Of a stretch of 64,000 nt of DNA, positions 47,220-55,094 are shown in pieces. The stretch is from Hamiltosporidium tvaerminnensis (lineage: Eukaryota > Microsporidia > Dubosqiidae), in the NCBI GenBank assembly GCA_022605425.2, contig JAKIMF020000011.1, forward strand, positions 806,001 to 870,000, in the 5' to 3' direction. Position 1 is the stretch's first letter. The number at the start of each line of letters is the position of its first letter. A program made the position numbers and the translations under genes. Under the pieces are notes generated by a model. That model searched no databases. It was given only the letters and a program-made list of their open reading frames with translations, and had not been told where the DNA came from.

Positions 47220-47906
47220 ATGTTTCTATTTCTACTAATAACGAATATATTTTGTACAAAATACTTAATAAAACTGAAAGATACAGATTTATATTTAACA
47301 AGTACAGACAATAAAAATATGAGTGTTGGTAGTAAGACAGAAGGTAAGAAAGTAGAATTTAAGAAGAGTACAGGTAAATACAATGAAATATTGATAAGTG
47401 ATAGTGATAATACTAATAACGTATTTGATTTAGAAGGAGGAGCAGGTAAACTTATATTATATCCTATGCATGGTGGTACTAACCAGAGGTTTACAATTAC
47501 TAAGGATTATACTGGATTGTTTAGAATATTTAGTTCTACACAGAAATGTCTGGAGTATACTGAGAGTAGTAATACACTTAATATGAATAGTTGTAGTGAT
47601 AATAAGAATCAGTTGTATGAGTTGATAGGGGAAGAAGGAGAAGGAGGGTGTAATTGTGATAAGATGAATGATATTTTAGAGAATTATGGAGAGAGACTGC
47701 ATAGTATACAGTCACAGGTAGGAGCTACACATGATTTAGTATCTGGTATGTCTATATCTAGGAGTATAGGGTTACCACCTAGTGAGATAAGTGGAGTAGG
47801 GGGTATGGGTAGTTTAACAGGTGGTCTAAGTAATGGTGTAACAGGTGGTAGTTATAGTATGAGTAGAGGGTATGGATCACCTTATCACCCAACACTACTA
47901 CCGTAA
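47220..47906 (+). CDS. Secreted beta-trefoil (ricin-B-type) lectin-like protein 3, 228 aa
   Basis: MFLFLLITNIFC is a signal peptide. The beta-trefoil covers ~14-136: KYLIKLKDTDLYLTS (first lobe), NNVFDLEGGAGKLILYPMHGGTNQRFTI (67-93, QxF-type lobe) and CLEY...C.DNKNQLYEL (110-135, third lobe with C110/C125). The motifs align directly with lectin 1. The extra C-terminal part (137-228) has a CNCDKMNDILENYGERL helix, possibly a short coiled coil with a Cys pair for cross-linking. A Gly/Ser-rich tail follows (GGLSNGVTGGSYSMSRGYGS). The sugar-binding role is inferred from the family. AATAAA occurs within 12 nt of the stop, and the GGGTGTTA array starts about 45 nt downstream. Confidence 0.82.
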   Translation: MFLFLLITNIFCTKYLIKLKDTDLYLTSTDNKNMSVGSKTEGKKVEFKKSTGKYNEILISDSDNTNNVFDLEGGAGKLILYPMHGGTNQRFTITKDYTGLFRIFSSTQKCLEYTESSNTLNMNSCSDNKNQLYELIGEEGEGGCNCDKMNDILENYGERLHSIQSQVGATHDLVSGMSISRSIGLPPSEISGVGGMGSLTGGLSNGVTGGSYSMSRGYGSPYHPTLLP

Positions 47907-47939
47907 GTAAATAAAGTATGTTAGTGTATAAGTATAATA

Positions 47940-48185
47940 ATGTATTAGTGTTAGAGGGTGTTAAGTATTATTAGTAGTGTTAGAGGGTGTTAAGTATTAG
48001 TATTAGTGTTAGAGGGTGTTAAGTATTAGTATTAGTGTTAGAGGGTGTTAGTGATAATAAAGGGGTGTTTATAAGGGTGTTAAGTATTAGTAGTAGTATA
48101 GGGGTGTTAAGTATTAGTATTAGTGTTAGAGGGTGTTAATATAGAAGTAGTGTTAGAGGGTGTTAGTAATAGTAGTAGTGTTATA
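47940..48185 (+). repeat. G-rich GAGGGTGTTA array downstream of lectin 3
   Basis: Units of TTAGTGTTAGAGGGTGTTAAG with few C on the + strand. It abuts the opposite-orientation array at about 48,190, giving a continuous G-then-C inverted structure. Confidence 0.9.
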
Positions 48186-48960
48186 CCCTCTTATATACTC
48201 TATTATATTTAACACCCTCTAAAATACCTTATCTATCACTAATACTCTTTCAAATACTCTATTATGTTATTAGCACCCTCTTAAATCTTCTTATAATTAA
48301 CACCCTCTTAAATACACCTACTATTACTAACACCTTCTTATATACTCTTTATGTTTAACACCCTCTATAATACCCCTACTATTACTAACACTCTCTATAA
48401 TACCCCTACTATTACTAACACCCTCTTATATACTCTTTATGTTTAACACTCTCTATAATACCCCTACTATTACTAACACCCTCTTATAGTACTAACCTTA
48501 TGTTTAACACTCTCTATAATACCCCTACTATTACTAACACCCTCTTATATTACTAACCTTATGTTTAACACCCTCTTATATACTCTATTATATTTAAAAC
48601 CCTTTTAAATACTCTATTATATTTAACACCCTCTTATATTACTAACCTTATGTTTAACACCCTCTTATATACTCTATTATATTTAAAACCCTTTTAAATA
48701 CTCTTATTAATAACACTTTCTTATATATTGGTAATTGTGTTTAACACCCTCTTATTTCTCTTATCCCTCACCTTAACCCTTATTTTTAAAATATTACCCT
48801 TACCATTCCTCGAACCCTCTCCTCCCTCCCTTCCTTCCTTCATTAACCCTTCCTCACCTTAACCCTTATTTTTAAAATATTACCCTTACCATTCCTCGAA
48901 CCCTCTCCTCCTCTCCTCACCCTAATCCCTTCATTATAAATATTTCCTTAATCCACCCCT
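48186..48960 (-). repeat. C-rich TAACACCCTC array upstream of Argonaute
   Basis: Many units such as ACTAACACCCTCTTATA and CCCCTACTATTACTAACACC, with few G on the + strand. At the right end there is an ~85-bp duplication with TTAACCCTTATTTTTAAAAT and ACCATTCCTCGAACCCTCTC (from 48,767 and from 48,852). It reaches to within a few bases of the Argonaute start codon. Confidence 0.9.
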
Positions 48961-48972
48961 CCCCTTATAAAA
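48952..48972 (+). promoter_or_regulatory. C-tract and TATA-like sequence at the Argonaute start
   Basis: CCACCCCTCCCCTTATAAAA lies directly before the ATG. C-rich (CCC-like) motifs close to start codons and very short 5' UTRs are a known feature of microsporidian genes. A TATA-like TTATAAAA touching the ATG would leave almost no leader, so the C-tract itself may be the signal. Confidence 0.4.
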
Positions 48973-51900
48973 ATGCAACTAAAAAACTTCCCACTTCCCA
49001 GACAAACCTCAAATAAACCATCCCCACTAAAAATAAAAGCAAACCTTTTCCCAATAAAACTACCACCCACACTTATACACCACTACACCATAACATTTGA
49101 ACCACCACTACACAAATCACTAACACACCATATATTTACTACAATTGTAATTAATAATCCTTCTTTATTTCCTACTCCTCTAGCATATGATAGTAATTCT
49201 ATTCTTATTACAGCTAATGAATTACCTTTTAAAGATAAAACCATTGATTTTATTTATAAAAAGAAAGATACTAATAAACTTATAATAACACATAAACATA
49301 CAATAAGCCTAAAGGATATAGGGTTAGGGTTAGATAACAGTAGTAAGGATATGTTAGATAACAGTAGTAAGGATATGTTTGATAACAAGGATAGTAAGGA
49401 TATGTTAGATAACAGTAGTAAGGATATGTTAGATAACAGTAGTAATAACAACAATACAAATACTAATACAAACACTTCACTCGCTGTTCAGGCCTTTGAG
49501 ATTATCTCTAGACAACACCAATTACTTACTTTTATAAGTGAAGGTAGAAAAACTTATTCTTCTAAATTTAACACTATACTTTCTAAAGGATTACAAGTAT
49601 TTACAGGTATAACACATTCTCTTAAATTAACACTTAAAGGACCTCTTCTTAATGTAGATACAGCTTTCTCTGTTTTCTTTGAAGAAATAAGTCTTTTAAG
49701 TTTTATTGTTAAGACATTATCAGGTAGAAGAAGTGATAAAGGTAATAAGTATGGAAAGAGATATGAAGGTAAGAAGATAAAGGGTGATAGTAGAGAAGGA
49801 GATGGTAAAGAAGGGGGTGTTGATATACAGCTTAGTAGAGAGGATGAGAATTGTCTTTATAATATAACACCTAATACTTTTAAAGAAGTAGCACGTGTAT
49901 TAAAAGGTGTTAAGATGACAACTACTCATAGAGAAAGAAATTTTAGTTTTAAGATTTGTGATATAACCCTAACACCAGCAAGTGAGACATTCTTTGAGAT
50001 TAGGGATAATGGAGGTAATGATAATGGTGGTAATGTAGGTAACGGAGGTAATGATAATAGTGGTAATGAGATAAATAACAATAACAACAATGTGATAAAT
50101 AACAATGAGATAAATAACAATAACAATAACAATACCACCAACCCTCCCACTAACAACAATACCACTAACAACAATACCACTAACAACAATACCACCAATA
50201 ACACTAATACTAAACACTCAGTTGCTGATTACTTTGCTTCAACTTATTCTACTCTTAAATACCCTTTTCTTCCTTGTGTTGTTATTAAGAAAAGAGATAA
50301 AGTATTATATTTACCTATTGAAGTAGTAAGGATATGTAGTAATCAAAAGTATATTCGTAAGTTAGATGAGAGTCAAACTAGTGAAATGATAAAGATAGCA
50401 GCATTACCACCTAATATAAGATTCTCTATAATTAAAGAGAGAATAGAGGATATGAATATCTTTAATAATAAAATTATTAAAGATTTTAATATTTATTATG
50501 GTAAAGACTTTGTAGAAGTAAAAGGTAGACAATTAAGAGTACCTGATATACAATTTGGAAATAAAATAAATAACCCGGTTAGAGGGTCTTGGAATTTAAA
50601 AGGATTTACTGCTGTCAAACCTATTAATATAAATGAATGGGCAGTACTATTATTAACAGATGAAGAAGTAAGAGATATAAATATATATATAGATAATCTT
50701 ATTAGAATATGTAATAGTTTTGGTGTTAAACTTAATAAAAATTATAATATAATAACATGTGATAGTCCTAAGAAATATATGGAAATACTTTCTACTGGTA
50801 AATATAAATTTTGTATTGTTGTTTTAAAAGATAGGAATAGTTCTGTATATGGAGGTGTTAAGAAAATAGCAGAGACTGTATATTGTGTTGTTACACAGTG
50901 TATTAGAAGGGTTAATTTAGAGAAATGTATGGATCCTACTTTTTGTAGTAATATAGCTATTAAGATAAATGCTAAGTTAGGGGGTATTAACTATAAGCTA
51001 AGCAGTGTGGGTGGTGGTAGTGGTAGTGGTGGTTATGGAGGTAGTAGTGGTTATGGAGGTAGTAGGGGTAGTTATAACAATAGTTATAGGGATGGTAATA
51101 ACAATAGTAATACTAATAGTAATAACAATAGTAATACTATAAATAACATATCAACCATTACTTCTATTACCTCCTTGTTTAAGGGTGATACAATTGTATT
51201 TGGTGCTGATGTTAGTCATCCTGGTATAGGAGATTTAGAAAGTCCTAGTATAGTAGCAGTAGTAGCTAGTTTAGATACAGATTTAACATCTTATACTACA
51301 ATAATGAGAACACAAACAAGAAGACAAGAAATAATAGAAAATTTAAAAGAAATTGTAAGAGAAATACTTATTAGATTTAGAAGTAATAGTAGTGTTATTC
51401 CTAAGAGAATAATATTTTTTAGAGATGGTGTTGGTGAAAGTCAATTTTATAGTGTTTTTGAAAGTGAGATATGTAGTATTAAAGAGGCTTGTAAGAGTCT
51501 TGATAGTAAGTATGAACCAGAGGTTATATTTATAGTAGCACAGAAGAGACACTCAATACGCTTTATGATAGAGGATAGTAGTGGTGAGGATAGTGGTAAT
51601 AAGGGTGGTGATGGGGATAGAGGTTATAGTAGTAGTTATAAGGGTGATAGTAGTAACTATAAGGGTAATAGTAGTAGTTATAAGGATAACAAACCTGGTA
51701 ACTATAAGGGTAATTTCAAGCCTCGTTTCACTGGTAATGTATTACCTGGTACTTGTGTAGATGAAGTAGGTCACCCTTTATTCTTTGACTTTTACTTAGT
51801 AAGTCATTATGCATTACAAGGTACTGCTAGACCTGTTAGATATCAAGTATTATATGATGATAGTAAATTAGGTGTTGATTTATTACAAGAGTATATTCAT

Positions 51901-52074
51901 AGTATGTGTTATTTATATGCAAGAGCTACTAAAGCTGTAAGTGTAGTACCTCCTATATATTATGCACACTTAGCTGCTGCTAGAGCTAAGTGTTATATTG
52001 ATAATGATAATGGGGGTGTTATTGAGATGAAGAAGGTATGTAAGGGATTAGAGAATTTGTTATATTATTTGTAG
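48973..52074 (+). CDS. AGO: Argonaute, slicer-competent, 1033 aa
   Basis: The RNAi effector: it binds a small guide RNA and cleaves or silences matching RNA. Order: N domain (~1-110); linker with an eightfold-type repeat DNSSKDML (122-163); PAZ (core ADYFASTYSTLKYPFLPC to ~450); MID (~545-675) with the 5'-phosphate pocket residues Y626, K630 and Q642 (VYGGVK, TQC); PIWI (~740-1025). The catalytic tetrad is complete: D746 (GADVSHP), E786 (RRQEII), D818 (FFRDG) and H999 (YYAHLA). The spacings D-E 40 and D-D 72 equal those of human AGO2. Three low-complexity insertions are present: Asn/Gly-rich 344-413, Gly/Asn/Ser-rich 677-729 between MID and PIWI, and a Ser/Gly/Tyr/Lys loop 867-920 within PIWI. 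All lie in surface loops of the family. Lectin 3 is upstream on the same strand. The last 18 codons are tandemly repeated beyond the stop. Confidence 0.97.
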   Translation: MQLKNFPLPRQTSNKPSPLKIKANLFPIKLPPTLIHHYTITFEPPLHKSLTHHIFTTIVINNPSLFPTPLAYDSNSILITANELPFKDKTIDFIYKKKDTNKLIITHKHTISLKDIGLGLDNSSKDMLDNSSKDMFDNKDSKDMLDNSSKDMLDNSSNNNNTNTNTNTSLAVQAFEIISRQHQLLTFISEGRKTYSSKFNTILSKGLQVFTGITHSLKLTLKGPLLNVDTAFSVFFEEISLLSFIVKTLSGRRSDKGNKYGKRYEGKKIKGDSREGDGKEGGVDIQLSREDENCLYNITPNTFKEVARVLKGVKMTTTHRERNFSFKICDITLTPASETFFEIRDNGGNDNGGNVGNGGNDNSGNEINNNNNNVINNNEINNNNNNNTTNPPTNNNTTNNNTTNNNTTNNTNTKHSVADYFASTYSTLKYPFLPCVVIKKRDKVLYLPIEVVRICSNQKYIRKLDESQTSEMIKIAALPPNIRFSIIKERIEDMNIFNNKIIKDFNIYYGKDFVEVKGRQLRVPDIQFGNKINNPVRGSWNLKGFTAVKPININEWAVLLLTDEEVRDINIYIDNLIRICNSFGVKLNKNYNIITCDSPKKYMEILSTGKYKFCIVVLKDRNSSVYGGVKKIAETVYCVVTQCIRRVNLEKCMDPTFCSNIAIKINAKLGGINYKLSSVGGGSGSGGYGGSSGYGGSRGSYNNSYRDGNNNSNTNSNNNSNTINNISTITSITSLFKGDTIVFGADVSHPGIGDLESPSIVAVVASLDTDLTSYTTIMRTQTRRQEIIENLKEIVREILIRFRSNSSVIPKRIIFFRDGVGESQFYSVFESEICSIKEACKSLDSKYEPEVIFIVAQKRHSIRFMIEDSSGEDSGNKGGDGDRGYSSSYKGDSSNYKGNSSSYKDNKPGNYKGNFKPRFTGNVLPGTCVDEVGHPLFFDFYLVSHYALQGTARPVRYQVLYDDSKLGVDLLQEYIHSMCYLYARATKAVSVVPPIYYAHLAAARAKCYIDNDNGGVIEMKKVCKGLENLLYYL

Positions 52075-52340
52075 TAATAGTAGTATTGTTAGAGGGGTGT
52101 TATTGAGATGAAGAAGGTATGTAAGGGATTAGAGAATTTGTTATATTATTTGTAGTAATAGTAGTATTGTTAGAGGGGTGTTATTGAGATGAAGAAGGTA
52201 TGTAAGGGATTAGAGAATTTGTTATATTATTTGTAGTAATAGTAGTATTGTTAGAGGGGTGTTATTGAGATGAAGAAGGTATGTAAGGGATTAGAGAATT
52301 TGTTATATTATTTGTAGTTATAGTAGGTTAGTAGTAGGTG
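52021..52340 (+). repeat. 81-bp tandem repeat copying the 3' end of Argonaute
   Basis: Unit starts at 52,021, 52,102, 52,183 and 52,264 are exactly 81 bp apart and nearly identical. Each unit has the last 18 codons of Argonaute (IEMKKVCKGLENLLYYL plus stop) followed by about 27 bp ending AGAGGGGTGTT. The first copy is the real gene end. The other three are non-coding duplicates, each again carrying the in-frame stop. Confidence 0.95.
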
Positions 52341-52850
52341 GTAGTAGGTATGTAAGGAATTAGAGAATTTGTTATATTATTTGTAGTTATAGTAGTAGGG
52401 TTAGTAGTAGGTATAGTGTTAGTAGTAGGTTAGTGTTAGTAGCAATACTAGTAGTATAGTGTTAGTAGTAATACTGGTAGGTTAGTAGTAATGAGTAGTA
52501 GTAGGTTATTAGTAAGGAGTAGTAAAGGTATTAGTTTGAATTTATTTTTTATGTTTTTCTTCTTTATTTATACTTTTAATGTTTATGCGCATAAAGAATT
52601 TGTTGGTATTTTAAATTAATTGGTTTGACAGTTTTACAATAGGAATATAATAGGAGTATGATAAATTATATTAATCTATGGTTTTTAATGTATTAAGTTT
52701 TTAAAATATTTACTAGTAATTACAGTTAAAAGTATTTAATTGGTAATATAATGATAATTACAGTTAAAAGTATTTAATTGGTATATTAAGATAGATTACA
52801 GTTAAAAGTATTTAATTGGTAATTTATATTACTACTGTGTTATTTAGGGT
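52341..52850 (+). repeat. G-rich 3' flank of Argonaute and ~60-bp AT repeats
   Basis: 52,341-52,525 is GTAGTAGGTTAGTGTTAGTAG-like sequence, rich in G and poor in C. 52,700-52,825 has three units with AATTACAGTTAAAAGTATTT. No gene. G-richness of the + strand fades here and switches to C-rich at about 52,855. Confidence 0.75.
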
Positions 52851-52854
52851 ATAA

Positions 52855-53090
52855 ATATACTTTAACACACTTTTAATTACTACTTTATATTACTATACTT
52901 TAACACCCTTTTAATAACTACTTTATATTACTATACTTTAACACCCTTTTAATAACTACTTTATATTACTATACTTTAACACCCCTTTAATTACTACTTT
53001 ATATTACTATACTTTAACACCCTTTTAATAACTACTTTATATTACTATACTTTAACACCCCTTTAATAATTACTTTATACTACACACTAA
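52855..53090 (-). repeat. C-rich AACACCCTTTTAAT array
   Basis: About six ~40-bp units of ACTTTAACACCCTTTTAATAA with CTACTTTATATTACTAT. This lies downstream of the minus-strand gene at 53,431-53,733, so that gene's coding strand is G-rich (GGGTGTTA) here. Confidence 0.9.
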
Positions 53091-53460
53091 CACCCCTTTA
53101 AACCTTTCATACCCTATACCCTTTATATTACTACACTGTTATTTAACGTATCACTTGTCTCTCATCACTAACACCCCTTTAAACCTTTCATACCCTATAC
53201 CCTTTATATTACTACACTGTTATTTAACGTATCACTTGTCTCTCATCACTAACACCCCTTTAAACCTTTCATACCCTATACCCTTTATATTACTACACTG
53301 TTATTTAACGTATCACTTGTCTCTCATCACTAACACCCCTTTAAACCTTTCATACCCTATACCCTTTATATTACTACACTGTTATTTAACGTATCACTTG
53401 TCTCTCATCACTAACACCCCTTTATACCCTTTATATTACTACACTGTTATTTAACGTATC
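53087..53460 (-). repeat. 81-bp tandem repeat copying the 3' end of the gene at 53,431-53,733
   Basis: CTAACACC occurs at 53,087, 53,168, 53,249, 53,330 and 53,411, exactly 81 bp apart. Read on the minus strand, each unit holds the last ~13 codons of the neighbouring gene (SDTLNNSVVI and stop), then TATAGGGTATGAAAGG and TTTAAAGGGGTGTTAG. The gene-proximal unit is shorter in the non-coding part. A plus-strand open frame across this array is an artefact of the 27-codon period. Confidence 0.95.
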
Positions 53461-53733
53461 ACTTATCTCCGTATCTTTATACCCGTTAAACACCACTTTT
53501 CTTTCTTTACTTCCTATTCTTATTCTAAACTCTTTATTATTATTAATTAACACTCCATATTCTATAGGTCTATAATTATTATTATAAGCGTATAATGTTA
53601 TTGTATTGTTATTGTTGTTATATAAAGTAGTGTATTGTATCTTTCTTGGGTAAAGAATGTATAGTTGTAGGAATATAAAAGATAAGAGAGATATAATTAT
53701 AGAGGATAAGGTACTTTCAAACTTAGGTTTCAT
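53431..53733 (-). CDS. Small single-pass membrane protein, 100 aa, unknown
   Basis: ATG start at 53,733. Residues ~8-28 (TLSSIIISLLSFIFLQLYIL) form a membrane segment or signal anchor. The rest is a small lumenal or extracellular domain with an Asn run (NNNNN, 39-43), then YRPIEYGVLINNNKEFRIRIGSKERKVVFNGYKD. No family is recognised. A type II orientation is suggested because few positive charges precede the segment and several follow it, but this is uncertain. Being flanked by orientation-matched motif arrays, and having its 3' end copied four times, argues that it is a real gene and not a chance frame. Confidence 0.6.
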   Translation of the reverse strand: MKPKFESTLSSIIISLLSFIFLQLYILYPRKIQYTTLYNNNNNTITLYAYNNNYRPIEYGVLINNNKEFRIRIGSKERKVVFNGYKDTEISDTLNNSVVI

Positions 53734-53905
53734 AAGGGTTATAGTTAGGGATATATATAGGGTTATAATTAGTGTTATATATTTAGGAATTGTTGATGGG
53801 TTAATATTAGGTTAAATTGGGTTAATAGTAGGCTTATAATAGGGATTGATAATAAGGTTAATAGTAGGGTTGTGATATTAGGGTTAAATTGAGGTAACTT
53901 GGGTT
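53734..53905 (+). repeat. G-rich 5' flank of the minus-strand membrane-protein gene
   Basis: GGTTAATAGTAGGGTTGTGA-type sequence, G-rich on the + strand, hence C-rich on the coding (minus) strand upstream of the start. It includes several TTAGGG-like hexamers by chance of composition. It switches abruptly to C-rich at about 53,908. Confidence 0.75.
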
Positions 53906-53907
53906 TA

Positions 53908-54772
53908 TTAGACGTAACACCCCTTTAATTTACCTTTTATTATATACCTATGAATAACACCCCTTTAATTTATATTCTATTATATACTTTTGAATAACAC
54001 CCCTTTAATTTACCTTTTATTATATACTTTTGAATAACACCCCTTTAATTTACATTTTATTATATACTTTTGAATAACACCCCTTTAATTTACCTTTTAT
54101 TATATACCTAAGAATAACACCCCTTTAAAGTACCTTTTATTATATACTTTGAATAACACCCCTTTAATTTATATTTTATTATATACTTTTGAATAACACC
54201 CCTTTAATTTACATTTTATTATATACTTTTGAATAACACCCCTTTAATTTACCTTTTATTATATACCTAAGAATAACACCCCTTTAAAGTACCTTTTATT
54301 ATATACTTTGAATAACACCCCTTTAATTTATATTTTATTATATACCTAAGAATAACACCCTTTAATTTACCTTTTATTATATACTTTGAATAACACCCCT
54401 TTAATTTATATTCTATTTTATACTTTTGAATAACACCCCTTTAATTTACCTTTTATTATATACTTTGAATAACACCCTTTAATTTACCTTTTATAAATAA
54501 TATTTTTATTAACACCCCTTTAATTTATATTTTATGATATTTTGAATAACACCCCTTTAAAGTACCTATTACAAAAAATTTTAATTAACACCCCTTTAAT
54601 AAGACTAGTAATACATAACACCCCTTTAATAACACTACTAATGCACAACACCCCTTTAATAACACTAGTAATACATAACACCCCTTTATTACCACTACAA
54701 ATACTAACACCCCTTTAATAACACTACTGATACCAACACATCTTTACCCTATCCAATATCATTAACACCCCT
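53908..54772 (-). repeat. 40-bp TAACACCCCTTTAAT minisatellite
   Basis: About 14 units at 39-40 bp (GAATAACACCCCTTTAATTT plus ACCTTTTATTATATACTTTT), then shorter ~30-bp units (ATAACACCCCTTTAATAACA) nearest the gene. It lies downstream of the minus-strand gene 54,773-55,090. On the coding strand the first motif, TAAAGGGGTGTTA, overlaps that gene's stop codon. Confidence 0.95.
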
Positions 54773-55090
54773 TTACTTTACTATTTTACTAACAATTTTA
54801 TGTTTGTCTTTTCCTATCCAAAATAAAGGTCCGATCATACAACCAATAAGACCAAGAAAATTAAGAGAAAATACAGAAATAACAGTTTTACCGTTATGTT
54901 TAGTATTAGTTTGTTTAAATATATAAAACGTAAGAATTATGAATAGAAGGATATAAGGAAATACAAGTATCTTTATATATAAAGGTGTTAGATACTTGTT
55001 TATAATGAATGTTGAGTATGTTGTTAGAAAAGAGGAAGAGAGTAAAGAAATGAGTGTTATTGTTTTTATAAATATGTTTCTTTTTATCAT
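54773..55090 (-). CDS. Small multi-pass membrane protein, 105 aa, unknown
   Basis: ATG start at 55,090. Three hydrophobic segments are seen: ~8-29 (ITLISLLSSSFLTTYSTFII), ~36-58 (LYIKILVFPYILLFIILTFYIF) and ~70-93 (VISVFSLNFLGLIGCMIGPLFWIG). A Lys/Asn/Thr linker (KQTNTKHNGK) and a basic C-terminal tail (KDKHKIVSKIVK) complete it. No family is recognised; small ER or vacuolar assembly factors have this size and layout. The stop codon TAA is the beginning of the motif TAAAGGGGTGTTA. Motif arrays flank it with the polarity expected for a minus-strand gene, which supports it being real. Confidence 0.6.
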   Translation of the reverse strand: MIKRNIFIKTITLISLLSSSFLTTYSTFIINKYLTPLYIKILVFPYILLFIILTFYIFKQTNTKHNGKTVISVFSLNFLGLIGCMIGPLFWIGKDKHKIVSKIVK

Positions 55091-55094
55091 TTAT

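Noticed and set aside
49254-50217. Minus-strand leucine/isoleucine/valine-rich open frames inside Argonaute
   Set aside because: They are antisense shadows of the Asn/Ser-rich insertions of Argonaute.
53155-53454. 100-codon + strand open frame made of repeated SLITNTPLNLSYPIPF-like blocks
   Set aside because: It is produced by the 81-bp (27-codon) minisatellite, which repeats any open frame. The real gene here is on the minus strand and supplies the repeated sequence.
48186-54772. Telomere-like repeats (TAACACCC, TTAGGG at 53,740-53,900)
   Set aside because: The motif has an extra AC/CA and highly variable spacing, occurs internally, and tracks gene strand. It is not a telomeric hexamer or pentamer array.
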